DNA of 64,000 bases from Kingella denitrificans ATCC 33394 (GCF_000190695.1 NZ_GL870929.1:1895582-1959581), one strand, 5' to 3'; counted from the stretch's first letter, positions 16,808 to 25,343 are shown. Numbers and translations: made by a program. The notes: a model not told the origin generated them from the sequence alone.

Positions 16808-17791
16808 ATGTATTTAAAAAAACAACAAGGCAAGGGGTTATTCAATTTCATGGCAGGGTCCATCGTGGCTTTGGGCGCGATTGCCGCCGTTCTGTTCACT
16901 TTGGACAAAAACAGCGCGCGCGATTTCAAACAGCCGCAGCTGGCCGAACACAACAAACCTGCCGCGCCGGAAGTGCTGTCGCCCCATGCCGGTGCATCGT
17001 CAGGTCCGGCTCCGGCCATCGAACCGGCCGTTTCCGACGAAAAGCAGCCTGCACTCCGCCAAGCGCCTTCTGCGGGGCATAATGAAACCGTTAAAACCGA
17101 CACATTGACAGTGCAGGCTGCTTCCGAAAGCATTGCCAAGCCGGTGCCGCCGGTAAAACCGCGCACCGAAACCGTGCAAAACAAACCTAAACCGGCAGCG
17201 CAGGACGGCGAGGGTGCGAACAAAACCACGAATACCGATGTGGCAGCAGACGACGTGCAACCGACCGCCGAGCAGATTTTAAACAGCGGCAACTTGGAAA
17301 AAGCGCGCGAAGTGGCACAACGCGAAGCACGCGAGCGCCGTGCGCGCCAAGCAGCGGCTGCACGTGAAAAAGCAGCGCAAGCCACCACTTCCGCCAACAA
17401 ACATGCTGCGGAAGAAAAACCTGTTTCTACGGCGAAACCCGCGCCTGCGGAAAAAACCGCCGCCGCTGAAAAACCTGCGACTACCCCAAAAACAGCACCG
17501 GCATCCAATAAAAATACTGCCGCCGCCGAAAGCAGACCGGCCACAGCAGAAAATGCTTCCGCGTCGGGCAAAGCCAGCGTTCAGGCCGGTGCGTACAACA
17601 ACCGTCAGGCTGCGGACGAGCAACGCGCGAAATTGGCGGCGATGGGCGTGCAGACCAAAGTGGTCACCGTGCAGTCGAACGGCAAAACCGTGTACCGCGT
17701 GCAGACCAACCAAATGAACAGCACGCAGGCCAACCAAATCAAACAGCGCCTGCAATCCAAAGGCGTAGATTCCATTACCCGCAACCAATAA
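16808..17791 (+). CDS. SPOR-domain membrane protein
   Basis: A 327-residue bitopic protein. The N-terminus is cytoplasmic and basic (MYLKKQQGKG), followed by one membrane helix (about 14-33), then a long periplasmic Ala/Pro/Lys/Glu-rich low-complexity stalk (40-255) and a C-terminal SPOR domain (about 256-327, ASVQAGAYNNRQAADEQR ...). SPOR domains bind denuded peptidoglycan at the division septum, so a cell-division or envelope role is likely. Two DUS are embedded in the stalk, encoding KQPAL and VQAAS. It is followed by dsbA after 21 bp, and the pair is probably an operon. Confidence 0.9.
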   Translation: MYLKKQQGKGLFNFMAGSIVALGAIAAVLFTLDKNSARDFKQPQLAEHNKPAAPEVLSPHAGASSGPAPAIEPAVSDEKQPALRQAPSAGHNETVKTDTLTVQAASESIAKPVPPVKPRTETVQNKPKPAAQDGEGANKTTNTDVAADDVQPTAEQILNSGNLEKAREVAQREARERRARQAAAAREKAAQATTSANKHAAEEKPVSTAKPAPAEKTAAAEKPATTPKTAPASNKNTAAAESRPATAENASASGKASVQAGAYNNRQAADEQRAKLAAMGVQTKVVTVQSNGKTVYRVQTNQMNSTQANQIKQRLQSKGVDSITRNQ

Positions 17792-17812
17792 TTTCATATT
17801 AAGGATTTGATA

Positions 17813-18511
17813 ATGAATAAAAAAACACTTTTTGCGGTGATTACCGCCGCATTTGTCGCCCTGCCTGCCGCTGCGGCCACCGAAGGCAAGGATTATGAAG
17901 TCATTTCGGTGGAAGTGGCGCCGGTGCATAAAGACAAAATCGAAGTAACCGAATTTTTTGCGTATTGGTGCCCGCACTGTGCCGATTTGGACCCTGTCCT
18001 GCTGAGACATGCGAAACAGTTTCCGCGCGACACGGTGCTGCGCACGGAGCATGTGATTTGGGATGAAGCCCGTGATTATCCTTTGGCGCGATTGGCTGTT
18101 GCGGTCAATCAGTCGGGTGAGAAATACCGTGCCAATCCGGCCATTTTTGCGGCATTGGTTCAGCAGCGCATCAATTTGGGCAACGAAGAAGTGTTGCGCC
18201 AATGGCTGCCGCAGCAGACCGGTTTTAATGCCGCCAAAGTGCAGGCTGCTTTCGATTCGTTCAGCAATGCCACACAGGCCAAGCAGATGGGCGCATTGAC
18301 CCGCAAACACGGCATCGAAGGCACGCCCACGCTGATTGTCGGCGGCAAATACCGCGTGATTTTTGGCAACGGCTACGAGGCCGGCATGAAAACGGTGGAC
18401 GAGCTGATTGCCAAAGTCCGCCAAGAACGCGGTATGCCCGCGCCCCGTCCTGCGCCGAAACCCACGCGCAGTTTGGGTGCGAGCTTGTTGAAATCTGCGG
18501 TAACGCGATAA
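17813..18511 (+). CDS. dsbA: Thiol:disulfide interchange protein DsbA
   Basis: Periplasmic oxidase that introduces disulfides into exported proteins, including type IV pilins and uptake machinery in Neisseriaceae. The ATG at 17813 has AAGGAT at the right spacing and gives 232 residues. Signal peptide 1-21 (ends PAAA), then thioredoxin fold with Cys53-Pro-His-Cys56 and cis-Pro loop GTPTLIVGG. The C-terminal tail (about 205-232) is Pro/Arg-rich and unusual for DsbA. An in-frame DUS encodes VQAAF near residue 145. A DUS hairpin ends the SPOR-dsbA unit. Confidence 0.96.
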   Translation: MNKKTLFAVITAAFVALPAAAATEGKDYEVISVEVAPVHKDKIEVTEFFAYWCPHCADLDPVLLRHAKQFPRDTVLRTEHVIWDEARDYPLARLAVAVNQSGEKYRANPAIFAALVQQRINLGNEEVLRQWLPQQTGFNAAKVQAAFDSFSNATQAKQMGALTRKHGIEGTPTLIVGGKYRVIFGNGYEAGMKTVDELIAKVRQERGMPAPRPAPKPTRSLGASLLKSAVTR

Positions 18512-18519
18512 TCTTGAAC

Positions 18520-18563
18520 AAAGCAGCCTGCACTTTGCGGATTCAAAAAGTGCAGGCTGCTTT
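18520..18563. terminator. Paired inverted DUS hairpin after dsbA
   Basis: AAAGCAGCCTGCACTTT and AAAGTGCAGGCTGCTTT with a 10-nt loop, 8 bp after the dsbA stop. Confidence 0.78.
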
Positions 18564-18595
18564 CTTTGTATTGACGGATAGACGGAATATCGATA

Positions 18596-19414
18596 ATGGA
18601 TATCGCAGTATTGCTGAAAGCCCTGATTTTGGGCATTGTTGAAGGCTTGACCGAGTTTCTGCCCATTTCCAGCACGGGGCATTTGATTGTGCTGGGCGAT
18701 TTGCTGAATTTCTCCAGCCAGGGCAAGGTGTTTGAAATTGCCATCCAGCTGGGTGCGGTGCTGGCGGTGGTGGTGGAATACCGGCAGCGCTTTGCAAACG
18801 TGGTTTCCGGCTTCGGGCGTGATGCGGCGGTGAACCGTTTCGTGCTGAATTTGGCGGTGGCGTTCGTGCCGGCCGCCGCCGTGGGTTTCGTGTTCCGCAA
18901 AGCGATTAAGGAATACCTGTTCAACCCGATTACCGTGGCCATTGCCTTGGTGGTGGGCGGTTTTGTGATTCTGTGGATTGAAAAACGGATGCAAAAGCAG
19001 CCTGCACGCGTTCAGGGCGTGGATAATATGCGCCCGAAAGACGCGCTGATGGTGGGCGTGGCGCAATGCTTCGCGCTGATTCCGGGCACATCGCGCTCCG
19101 GCAGCACCATCATGGGCGGCATGCTGTGGGGCATCGAGCGCAAAACCGCCACCGAATTTTCCTTTTTCCTTGCCGTGCCGATGATGGTGGCCGCCACCGT
19201 GTACGATGTTTATAAAAGCTGGTCGCTGTTTCAGCTGCACGATTTGGGGCTGATTGCCGTCGGTTTTGTAGCCGCATTCGTTTCAGGTTTGTTTGCCGTG
19301 CGCAGCCTGCTGAAATTCGTTTCCACGCGCAATTATGTGCCGTTCGCCTATTACCGCATCGTGTTCGGCCTGTTGATTTTGGCGACGTGGAAACTGGGTT
19401 GGGTGGCGTGGTAG
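18596..19414 (+). CDS. uppP: Undecaprenyl-diphosphatase
   Basis: Integral membrane phosphatase (BacA) that recycles undecaprenyl pyrophosphate for cell-wall and polysaccharide synthesis; it also gives basal bacitracin resistance. The 272-residue length is typical. The two active-site motifs are visible: GLTEFLPISSTGH at 17-29 and PGTSRSGST at 163-171. About eight hydrophobic helices are present. A DUS near 18996 encodes KQPAR in the central cytoplasmic loop. The gap to the next gene (19415-19581) shows no further element. Confidence 0.96.
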   Translation: MDIAVLLKALILGIVEGLTEFLPISSTGHLIVLGDLLNFSSQGKVFEIAIQLGAVLAVVVEYRQRFANVVSGFGRDAAVNRFVLNLAVAFVPAAAVGFVFRKAIKEYLFNPITVAIALVVGGFVILWIEKRMQKQPARVQGVDNMRPKDALMVGVAQCFALIPGTSRSGSTIMGGMLWGIERKTATEFSFFLAVPMMVAATVYDVYKSWSLFQLHDLGLIAVGFVAAFVSGLFAVRSLLKFVSTRNYVPFAYYRIVFGLLILATWKLGWVAW

Positions 19415-19581
19415 CCGGCGGTTGGGAAAATTTGTGATAGCACAACAAAAATGACATAAACCCCGCTGATTTCGCCTTAAAGCTATTTTCAAAAAGCCGA
19501 TTTTGTTAGACAATACACAAGATTTTGTAAGCAAATATTTAGCCCAATCCATCTTAACAAAAATGCAAATGGAAGCACGAA

Positions 19582-19944
19582 ATGACGTTAGATGAAATTG
19601 TCAATGGTTTGAGTAGAATTAAAGGGGTCATTGCCGCCGCCGTTGTGGATTATGGCAGCGGCATGATGATGGCATCGCACACAAACGACAGCAGCTTCGA
19701 TTTGGAAGCTGCCAGTGCAGGCTGCGTGAACATTATCCGTGCGAAAATGAAAACCGTCGCCCATTTGGAACTGGACGATGAGCTGCACGATATCCAAATC
19801 AGCCTGCATAACCAAATCCACTTGATTTGCCCATGCACCAATAAAGAAAATATTTTCGTGTATTTGGTTGCTGACCGCAAAGTCGCTAATCTGTCGATTT
19901 GTCGCCGCTCATTGTTCAGCGCTGAAAAATTGGTGGAATTTTAA
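19582..19944 (+). CDS. Roadblock/LC7-like small protein
   Basis: A 120-residue protein that resembles the Roadblock/LC7 fold: MTLDEIVNGLSRIKGVIAAAVVDYGSGMMMASHT matches the family opening helix and strand pair, and the end is FVYLVADRKVANLSICRR. Roadblock proteins in bacteria usually regulate small GTPases (MglB-type) or help gliding and polarity systems, but stand-alone copies of unknown role are found in Neisseriaceae. There is no GTPase gene nearby. The gene is monocistronic, with an intrinsic terminator 18 bp after the stop. Fold assignment is by pattern only. Confidence 0.7.
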   Translation: MTLDEIVNGLSRIKGVIAAAVVDYGSGMMMASHTNDSSFDLEAASAGCVNIIRAKMKTVAHLELDDELHDIQISLHNQIHLICPCTNKENIFVYLVADRKVANLSICRRSLFSAEKLVEF

Positions 19945-19961
19945 TTGACATTTCTCCGTGT

Positions 19962-19994
19962 AAACCGCCCGTTTCCGAAACCGGCGGTTTTTTG
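19962..19994 (+). terminator. Rho-independent terminator
   Basis: AAACCGCC and GGCGGTTT pair around a short loop and are followed by a T-run. It ends the roadblock-like gene. Confidence 0.85.
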
Positions 19995-20177
19995 TTGGCA
20001 TTTTATTTTATAAATTGAAATATTCAGGCATAAAATAGCTACGATGCCGCTGATTGATTAAAACAATAAAATTAAATTGCTGAAAAGGGCAGATTTTGCT
20101 TGTCAAAGCAGCCTGCACTCTTTATCCTGAACTCCTTTTCCTTACTGACTCCGATACTGATTAAAAGGAACCGCTCC

Positions 20178-21227
20178 ATGAACCGCTTGAACAAAACCGA
20201 TGATGTCCGCATTGACGCGGTCACCGAACTGCTGCCGCCGATTGCCCACCTGTACGAACTGCCCATCAGCGATGAGGCTGAGAAACTGGTGGTACAAACG
20301 CGTCAGGAAATTGCCGATTTGGTGCACGGCAAGGACAACCGCCTGCTGGTGATTGTCGGGCCGTGTTCCATTCACGACCCGGCCGCGGCGGTGGAATATG
20401 CGCAACGCCTGTTGCCGATGCGCCGCCAATACGAAAAAGAGCTGCTGATTGTGATGCGCGTGTATTTTGAAAAACCGCGCACCACGGTGGGCTGGAAAGG
20501 CTTGATTAACGACCCGCATTTGGACGGCAGCTTCGACATCAATTTCGGTTTGCGTCAGGCGCGCCAACTGCTGTTGCAGCTGAACAATATGGGCATGCCG
20601 GCTTCGACCGAGTTTCTGGACATGATTACACCGCAGTATTATGCCGATTTGATTTCTTGGGGCGCGATTGGCGCACGCACCACCGAAAGCCAGGTGCACC
20701 GCGAATTGTCAAGCGGGCTGTCGTGCCCGGTGGGCTTTAAAAACGGCACAGACGGCAATTTGAAAATCGCCATTGATGCGATTGGCGCGGCTTCGCATCC
20801 GCACCATTTCCTGTCGGTGACCAAGGCGGGGCATTCGGCGATTGTGCACACGCGCGGCAATCCGGACTGCCATGTAATTTTGCGCGGCGGCAAAGAGCCG
20901 AATTACAGCGCGGAACATGTGCAGGCTGCTTCCGAACAGTTGGTGAAAGCAGGCGTTACGCCGAAGCTGATGGTGGATTGCAGCCACGCGAACAGCCGCA
21001 AGGATTTCCGCCGTCAAATGGAAGTGGCGCAGGACGTGGCGGCGCAAATCCGTGCCGGCGAGCAGAACATTATGGGCGTGATGGTGGAAAGCCATCTGGT
21101 GGAAGGCCGCCAAGACAAACCCGAAGTGTACGGTCAAAGCATTACGGATGCGTGCATCGGCTGGGACGAGACCGAAGCGATGCTGGCACTTTTGGCGCAG
21201 GCACAGCGCGAAAGCGGCCGCGTATAG
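20178..21227 (+). CDS. aroG: 3-deoxy-7-phosphoheptulonate synthase (class I)
   Basis: First enzyme of the shikimate pathway, condensing PEP and erythrose 4-phosphate. The ATG at 20178 follows AAAAGGAAC and gives 349 residues, typical of the class I alpha AroG/F/H type. Visible landmarks are VGPCSIHDP near 65-73 (PEP site), RVYFEKPRTTVGWKGLINDP near 97-116, GARTTESQ near 163, and the late metal site DCSHANS. The family is feedback-regulated by an aromatic amino acid; the N-terminal region here cannot tell which. The stop codon overlaps the GTG start of the next gene by one base. Confidence 0.96.
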   Translation: MNRLNKTDDVRIDAVTELLPPIAHLYELPISDEAEKLVVQTRQEIADLVHGKDNRLLVIVGPCSIHDPAAAVEYAQRLLPMRRQYEKELLIVMRVYFEKPRTTVGWKGLINDPHLDGSFDINFGLRQARQLLLQLNNMGMPASTEFLDMITPQYYADLISWGAIGARTTESQVHRELSSGLSCPVGFKNGTDGNLKIAIDAIGAASHPHHFLSVTKAGHSAIVHTRGNPDCHVILRGGKEPNYSAEHVQAASEQLVKAGVTPKLMVDCSHANSRKDFRRQMEVAQDVAAQIRAGEQNIMGVMVESHLVEGRQDKPEVYGQSITDACIGWDETEAMLALLAQAQRESGRV

Positions 21228-21763
21228 TGGCAAAGCAGCCTGCACGGTTGGCGCGTTCCCTTTCGGAAGGGGAATGCGCCTTGTTGCGTCCGGTGTTTGC
21301 CAATGCGCTGGATTATGCGGCAGTGCGGATTGTGCGCGGCAAATTCATGCCGTTTCAGTTGCGCCATGTCGCCATGTCGCCCAACGGCTCGATTTATCTG
21401 CCGGCCGATTTGTATCACGACGATTTTTCAAAGCAGCCTGCACATTGGCAGAGTCTGTGGTTGCACGAATGCACGCACGTTTGGCAGCACCGCTTGGGCT
21501 ATCCCGTGCTGCGCTGCGGCATCTGCCTCGCATTGCAGGGCGGCTACATCAAACGCGCGGCCTACCGCTACGGACATTTGCTGCCGCACTGCCGCGATTT
21601 GTCGCAGTTCAATATGGAGCAGCAGGCGTGCATCGTGGCGGATTATTTCATCGGGCTGTGGCACACGGGGCAGAAAAATCCCGCTCTGGCCGCCGTGTTG
21701 CAGCGGTTTTTGCAGCAGCCGAATAATGCGGATTTGCTGCCAAAGAGCATGCGGATCAGGTGA
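21227..21763 (+). CDS. Putative HExxH metallopeptidase-like protein (Vgr-related)
   Basis: A 178-residue protein that starts most simply at the GTG at 21227, overlapping the aroG stop by one base. The ATG-initiated reading from 20978 lies inside aroG and is not credible. The centre reads WLHECTHVWQHRLGYPVL at about residues 82-99, giving an H-E-C-T-H zinc motif of HExxH type. The flanking RIVRGKFMPFQ and MSPNGSIYLP segments match small conserved proteins sometimes annotated as Vgr-related. There is no signal peptide. Codons 3-6 are a DUS (KQPA), and a second DUS lies near 21433. Peptidase activity is inferred from the motif only. Confidence 0.7.
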   Translation: MAKQPARLARSLSEGECALLRPVFANALDYAAVRIVRGKFMPFQLRHVAMSPNGSIYLPADLYHDDFSKQPAHWQSLWLHECTHVWQHRLGYPVLRCGICLALQGGYIKRAAYRYGHLLPHCRDLSQFNMEQQACIVADYFIGLWHTGQKNPALAAVLQRFLQQPNNADLLPKSMRIR

Positions 21764-21806
21764 AAAAAGCAGCCTGCACTTGGTTTTCGGAGTGCAGGCT
21801 GCTTTT
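21764..21806. terminator. Paired inverted DUS hairpin after the HExxH gene
   Basis: AAAAAAGCAGCCTGCACT and AGTGCAGGCTGCTTTT. It ends the aroG operon. Confidence 0.75.
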
Positions 21807-21834
21807 CGGTTGCCCGGCTGCCGTGTTTCTGCGG

Positions 21835-21900
21835 TATTCACGGCGTTGCGCCGCCGTACCCACGCAGGATGGGGCTGAGGCACCGCATTTCCCGCCAAAT
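21835..21900 (+). repeat. 66-bp direct repeat, left copy
   Basis: A segment beginning TATTCACGGCGTTGCGCCGC, with CACGCAGGATGGGG in the middle and ending CCCGCCAAAT. A diverged second copy lies at 22005-22069. The MITE at 21901-22006 sits between them. Related sequence starts occur near 32340 and 61459. Confidence 0.7.
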
Positions 21901-22006
21901 TATAGTGAATTAAAATCGCAAGGATACGGCGTTGGCTCGCCTTGACGTACTATTTGTACGCCTTGCGGCTCGCCGTCTTGTCTCATTTTTATTTTAATCC
22001 ACTATA
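21901..22006 (+). mobile_element. Correia-like MITE, copy 5
   Basis: Full 106-bp element (TATAGTGAATTAAAA to TTTTAATCCACTATA). It is flanked on both sides by copies of a 65-bp repeat. The 355-bp space from 21764 to 22118 holds only hairpins, this MITE and the repeats. Confidence 0.88.
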
Positions 22007-22069
22007 TTCACGGTGTTACGCCGCTGTACCCACGCAGGATGGGGTGCGGCACCGCATTCCCCGCCAAAT
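22005..22069 (+). repeat. 65-bp direct repeat, right copy
   Basis: TATTCACGGTGTTACGCCGC followed by the same CACGCAGGATGGGG core and CCCGCCAAAT end as the left copy at 21835-21900, with a few substitutions and a small deletion. Confidence 0.7.
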
Positions 22070-22070
22070 C

Positions 22071-22119
22071 AAAAAAAGCAGCCTGCACTTCAACGCATCC
22101 GAAGTGCAGGCTGCTTTTT
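22071..22119. terminator. Paired inverted DUS hairpin after the clc gene
   Basis: AAAAAAAGCAGCCTGCACTTC and GAAGTGCAGGCTGCTTTTT directly adjoining the stop codon of the chloride channel gene on the minus strand. Confidence 0.75.
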
Positions 22120-23366
22120 CATTGCCGTGAAAACACCGTTTGCCGCACGGTCAGCGCCGTCGCCATGCACAGGCACATGGGCAGCCAGACGGCCGTGGAT
22201 TGGTGCGACAGTTCCAGCAGGAACACCAGCGAAGTCAGCGCCATGTTTTGCGCCAAGCCCAAAAAGACCGCCGCACCGATAAACGCCGCCAGGCCCAGCG
22301 GCACGGGCGGAAACACCAGATTCCAGCACCACGCGCCGATAAACGCCGTCAATCCGCCCAGCATCATCGACGGCGTGATGCGGCCGCCGTATGCGCCTGC
22401 CATGCCGGCCAGCAGCACGGCCAGCCATTTGGCCGCCAGCAGGCCGAAAGCAGCCTGCACCGTGAGCTGGTGTGAAAAGCTCAATTCGTTGCCCGCCTTG
22501 CCGTTGCCCAAGATTTCGGGGAACGGTATCGACAGCGCGCCGATGACGGCAAAGCAGAGCAGGGCGACGGGCAGCATCGTCCAGCGGCGCGGATTGAATT
22601 TCGGCAGCCGCGACTGGCATTGTTCAAACGCCCAAACGGCCGCCGCCAGCAGGCCGCCTGCCGCCGCCGACCATATCAGCAGGGACGGGCCGGCCGATGA
22701 AGGAATATCCACGGGCAAATGGCTGTATTGCACCACATCGCCCAAACCTAGGCGCGCCACCCAGACGGTTAAGCCGCAGGTGAGCAGGGCGGCGGCCATC
22801 GCGGGCAGGCTCCATGTCAGCAGCAGAGTTTCCAGCACGAACACGGTGGCGGCGAAAGGGACGTTATACACGGCGGCCAAACCCGCACCGGAAGCGCAGG
22901 CCAGCACCAGCGAAGTTTGCGGTTCGGTCAGCGCGAAACGGCGCGTTAAAGGCGTGGTCAGTGCAACGCTGATTTCGCGCGGGGCGACTTCGCGTCCTAG
23001 CGGCGAACCCATGCCGACCGTGATGATTTGCAGCAGCGCGTGGCACAACGTGGTTTTCAGCGGCATGGCGCGTGCAGGCTGCTTTACGGTGGTTTTGATG
23101 TCGCACAGCGGCGCGCCGTAGCGGTGCAGGCACGTCCAGGCAATGCCAACCACGGCACCGCACGCCAGCAGCGCCCAGAAACGGTGCAGCGGAGAAGCAG
23201 CCTGCACCAGTTGCCGGAACGGGATGTGTTCCGAGTGCAGGCTGCCTTGAAATACCAGTTGCTGAACGGCGTGCAGCAGATGGGTCAGCCCGATGCCGAC
23301 GCAGCCTGCCACCATGCCGACCAGCAGCAAAACCGCCAAAACGCGGCGCGGCAGCAGCGTGTTCAT
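22119..23366 (-). CDS. ClC family chloride channel/antiporter
   Basis: A 415-residue integral membrane protein of the ClC superfamily. Family elements are visible: GMGSPLGREVAPRE (the G(K/R)EGP-type region) at about 155-168, SGAGLAAVYNVPFAATVFVLE near 188-208, and GAYGGRITPSMMLGG near 310-324 (GxFxP-type). About ten hydrophobic helices are present and no CBS domains follow. It probably exchanges Cl- (or F-) for H+; the ion cannot be read with certainty because the first filter motif is not obvious. It overlaps xth by four bases and is downstream of it. Four in-frame DUS are seen, encoding pieces such as KQPARA. Confidence 0.88.
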   Translation of the reverse strand: MNTLLPRRVLAVLLLVGMVAGCVGIGLTHLLHAVQQLVFQGSLHSEHIPFRQLVQAASPLHRFWALLACGAVVGIAWTCLHRYGAPLCDIKTTVKQPARAMPLKTTLCHALLQIITVGMGSPLGREVAPREISVALTTPLTRRFALTEPQTSLVLACASGAGLAAVYNVPFAATVFVLETLLLTWSLPAMAAALLTCGLTVWVARLGLGDVVQYSHLPVDIPSSAGPSLLIWSAAAGGLLAAAVWAFEQCQSRLPKFNPRRWTMLPVALLCFAVIGALSIPFPEILGNGKAGNELSFSHQLTVQAAFGLLAAKWLAVLLAGMAGAYGGRITPSMMLGGLTAFIGAWCWNLVFPPVPLGLAAFIGAAVFLGLAQNMALTSLVFLLELSHQSTAVWLPMCLCMATALTVRQTVFSRQ

Positions 23367-24139
23367 GATGCGCTGTCGAACAGGGCGAAAACGGGGGCGT
23401 GGTCGCTGGGGCGTTCTTTGGCGCGCGCTTCGGTGTCGATTTGCACGTCGCGCAGCACATCGCGCAGTGCGGCGGTGGCCAGAATGTGGTCAATGCGCAG
23501 GCCGAGTTTGCGCTGGAACATCGCGCCGCGGTAATCCCACCAAGTATAGTGCGCGCCGGTGGGGTGGACGTGGCGCAGGCAGTCGGTCAGCCCCAAATCC
23601 AGCAGTGCTTGGAACCACGCGCGTTCTTCAGAAGAACAATGGATGTGTTCGCGCCATTTTTCGGGGTCGTACACATCGTCGTCGGTGGGGGCAATGTTGA
23701 AATCGCCCAGCAAAACCAGTTTCGGATATTGCTGCATTTGTTGGCGGATGAAATCGGTCAGCGCGGCAAACCATTGGCGTTTGTAGGCAAATTTTTCGCT
23801 GTCCAAAGATTCGCCGTTCACGCAATACACATTCACCACGCGCACACCGTTCACCGTGGCGGCAATCACGCGCTGTTGCGGGTCGTCGGGCAGGGCGGGC
23901 AGGCCGGTGTGCACGTCTTTAATTGCGTGGCGGCTGATGATGGCGACGCCGTTATAGGTTTTCTGGCCGCTCCACGCGCATTGCCAGCCCATCATGTTGA
24001 GCGCGGCGACGGGGAATTTGTCGTGCTCGAGCTTCAACTCCTGCAATACGAGGATATCGGGCTGGTGCTGCGCGAGCCAGTCGGTGACATGGGGCAGGCG
24101 GACGTTGAGCGAATTCACGTTCCAAGTGCAAATTTTCAT
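23363..24139 (-). CDS. xth: Exodeoxyribonuclease III
   Basis: AP endonuclease and 3'-exonuclease of base-excision repair, of the Mg-dependent EEP fold. The 258-residue length is normal. Catalytic residues are visible: Asn7 (TWNVNS), Glu34 (VLQELK), the LLGDFNIAP Asp/Asn pair near 150, and the late PSDHAPVF Asp-His. The gene overlaps the regulator upstream (24136) and the chloride channel downstream (23366), forming a tight three-gene operon. No internal DUS is seen. Confidence 0.97.
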   Translation of the reverse strand: MKICTWNVNSLNVRLPHVTDWLAQHQPDILVLQELKLEHDKFPVAALNMMGWQCAWSGQKTYNGVAIISRHAIKDVHTGLPALPDDPQQRVIAATVNGVRVVNVYCVNGESLDSEKFAYKRQWFAALTDFIRQQMQQYPKLVLLGDFNIAPTDDDVYDPEKWREHIHCSSEERAWFQALLDLGLTDCLRHVHPTGAHYTWWDYRGAMFQRKLGLRIDHILATAALRDVLRDVQIDTEARAKERPSDHAPVFALFDSAS

Positions 24140-24447
24140 GTTCTGTCTTTCGGGAATTGGGGCAGTGCGTTGAGTAAATCGCGCACGATGGGCGAAATGA
24201 TACGGTATTGCATAATCCGCATAAACCGCGTGTAGTCCACGATACCCAATTGGCGCATTTTTTGCAAATGGGCGGCGGTTTTGGCGGTGTTCAATCCTGT
24301 GGCTTCGCTCAATTCCTGCAGGCTGCTGTCGTGTTCGAGCAGCACCAGGAGGATGTGCAGGCGTTCGTGGTTCGATAGGATTTTGAAGGTGTCGGTCACT
24401 TGTTGCGCGGTGGGGGCTGCCGACGGGCTGTGGGAATGTGTGTTCAT
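24136..24447 (-). CDS. ArsR-like winged-helix regulator
   Basis: A 103-residue DNA-binding protein starting at 24447. The core reads FKILSNHERLHILLVLLEHDSSLQELSEATGLNTAKTAAHLQKMRQLGIVDYTR, a winged helix-turn-helix of ArsR type. The metal-sensing Cys motif of ArsR/SmtB (ELCVCDL) is absent (SSLQELSEA), so it probably senses something other than a metal through that site. The N-terminus is Ser/His/Pro-rich (MNTHSHSPSAA). It is the first gene of the xth-clc operon and may control it. A DUS inside the gene encodes the SSLQEL part of the helix. Confidence 0.82.
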   Translation of the reverse strand: MNTHSHSPSAAPTAQQVTDTFKILSNHERLHILLVLLEHDSSLQELSEATGLNTAKTAAHLQKMRQLGIVDYTRFMRIMQYRIISPIVRDLLNALPQFPKDRT

Positions 24448-24511
24448 GATGTGTACTGTCGAATGTTTACTGCAATTTATTTTGATTATGTTTTCTGATT
24501 GGCCAACATGG

Positions 24512-24547
24512 GTGCAGGCTGCCTGTATGACACGAGGCAGCCTGCAC
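24512..24547. terminator. Paired inverted DUS, short loop
   Basis: GTGCAGGCTGCCT and AGGCAGCCTGCAC with a 10-nt loop between the OmpA gene and the regulator gene. No T-run follows, so terminator strength is doubtful. Confidence 0.45.
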
Positions 24548-24566
24548 ATGGGGGATGGGAAGGGGT

Positions 24567-25232
24567 TTATTGTTGCGCGGACGCGGAAGGATTCGGGTTA
24601 ATCAGAATTTCCACGCGGCGGTTTTGGGCGCGGCCGGCTTCGGTGTTGTTGTCGGCAATCGGCTGACGCGAGCCTTGACCCAGCACGGTCATGCGCTGTG
24701 TGGCCACGCCGTGTTGCGCCAAGAAGCTAGAAACCGCGTTGGCACGGTTGTACGACAACGGATTGTTGATGGCATCGTTGCCCGTGCTGTCGGTGTGGCC
24801 GACCACGGTGATGGTGGTTTCGTTATATTTCGCCAACGTTTCCGCGGCGGTGGCCAGTGCGTTTTGCGCCTGTGCGGACAATGCGGCGCTGTTGGTGGCG
24901 AAAGTAATGTTTTCCGGCATGGTCAGCTTGATTTGGTTGCCCTTGCGTTCCACTTCAACGCCGGTGTTCGCCAACTGTTCGCGCAGTTTGCGTTCTTGGT
25001 AATCCATATAGCCGCCCACGCCGGCGCCCACTGCGCCGCATGCCAATGCGGAGTTGCGCGCGCCCGTGCGGCCGTGCGTCAGAGCGCCGACGATGCCGCA
25101 GGTTATCGCACCGCCGATGCCGAACAATGCGGTTTTGCTGGGTTGTTGCTGCCCTTGCGCGTTGGTCACGCAACCGCTTAATGCCAAAGCCGAAGCGGTA
25201 ACGGCAATAGTCAGTGTTTTCAGAGATTTCAT
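24567..25232 (-). CDS. OmpA-family lipoprotein
   Basis: A 221-residue outer membrane lipoprotein. The signal ends in LALSGC (lipid on Cys21). Residues about 36-75 form a glycine-zipper stretch (GIGGAITCGIVGALTHG ... GAVGAGVGGY) that may insert in the membrane. The C-terminal OmpA-like domain (about 100-213) binds peptidoglycan through VVGHTDSTGND and NRRVEILI. The layout is that of YiaD-type proteins. It is likely to anchor the outer membrane to the wall. Single gene; a lone DUS lies upstream at about 25266. Confidence 0.92.
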   Translation of the reverse strand: MKSLKTLTIAVTASALALSGCVTNAQGQQQPSKTALFGIGGAITCGIVGALTHGRTGARNSALACGAVGAGVGGYMDYQERKLREQLANTGVEVERKGNQIKLTMPENITFATNSAALSAQAQNALATAAETLAKYNETTITVVGHTDSTGNDAINNPLSYNRANAVSSFLAQHGVATQRMTVLGQGSRQPIADNNTEAGRAQNRRVEILINPNPSASAQQ

Positions 25233-25343
25233 AAGGTTTCCTTTATTGTGTTGCGTTATTCGAAAGCAGCCTGCACTTTAAATCGGTGCGATCAATTGTT
25301 TCAAATATAACGCATTTTGCAGTATTGCCACATTTGTTTAACG

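Noticed and set aside
17279..19240. Long minus-strand reading of 653 codons opposite the SPOR, dsbA and uppP genes
   Set aside because: It is the antisense of three clear genes, and its composition (His/Arg/Gln/Gly-rich) is typical of shadow frames in GC-rich DNA.
22119..22475. Plus-strand readings opposite the clc gene
   Set aside because: They are antisense to a clear ClC family protein with intact motifs.
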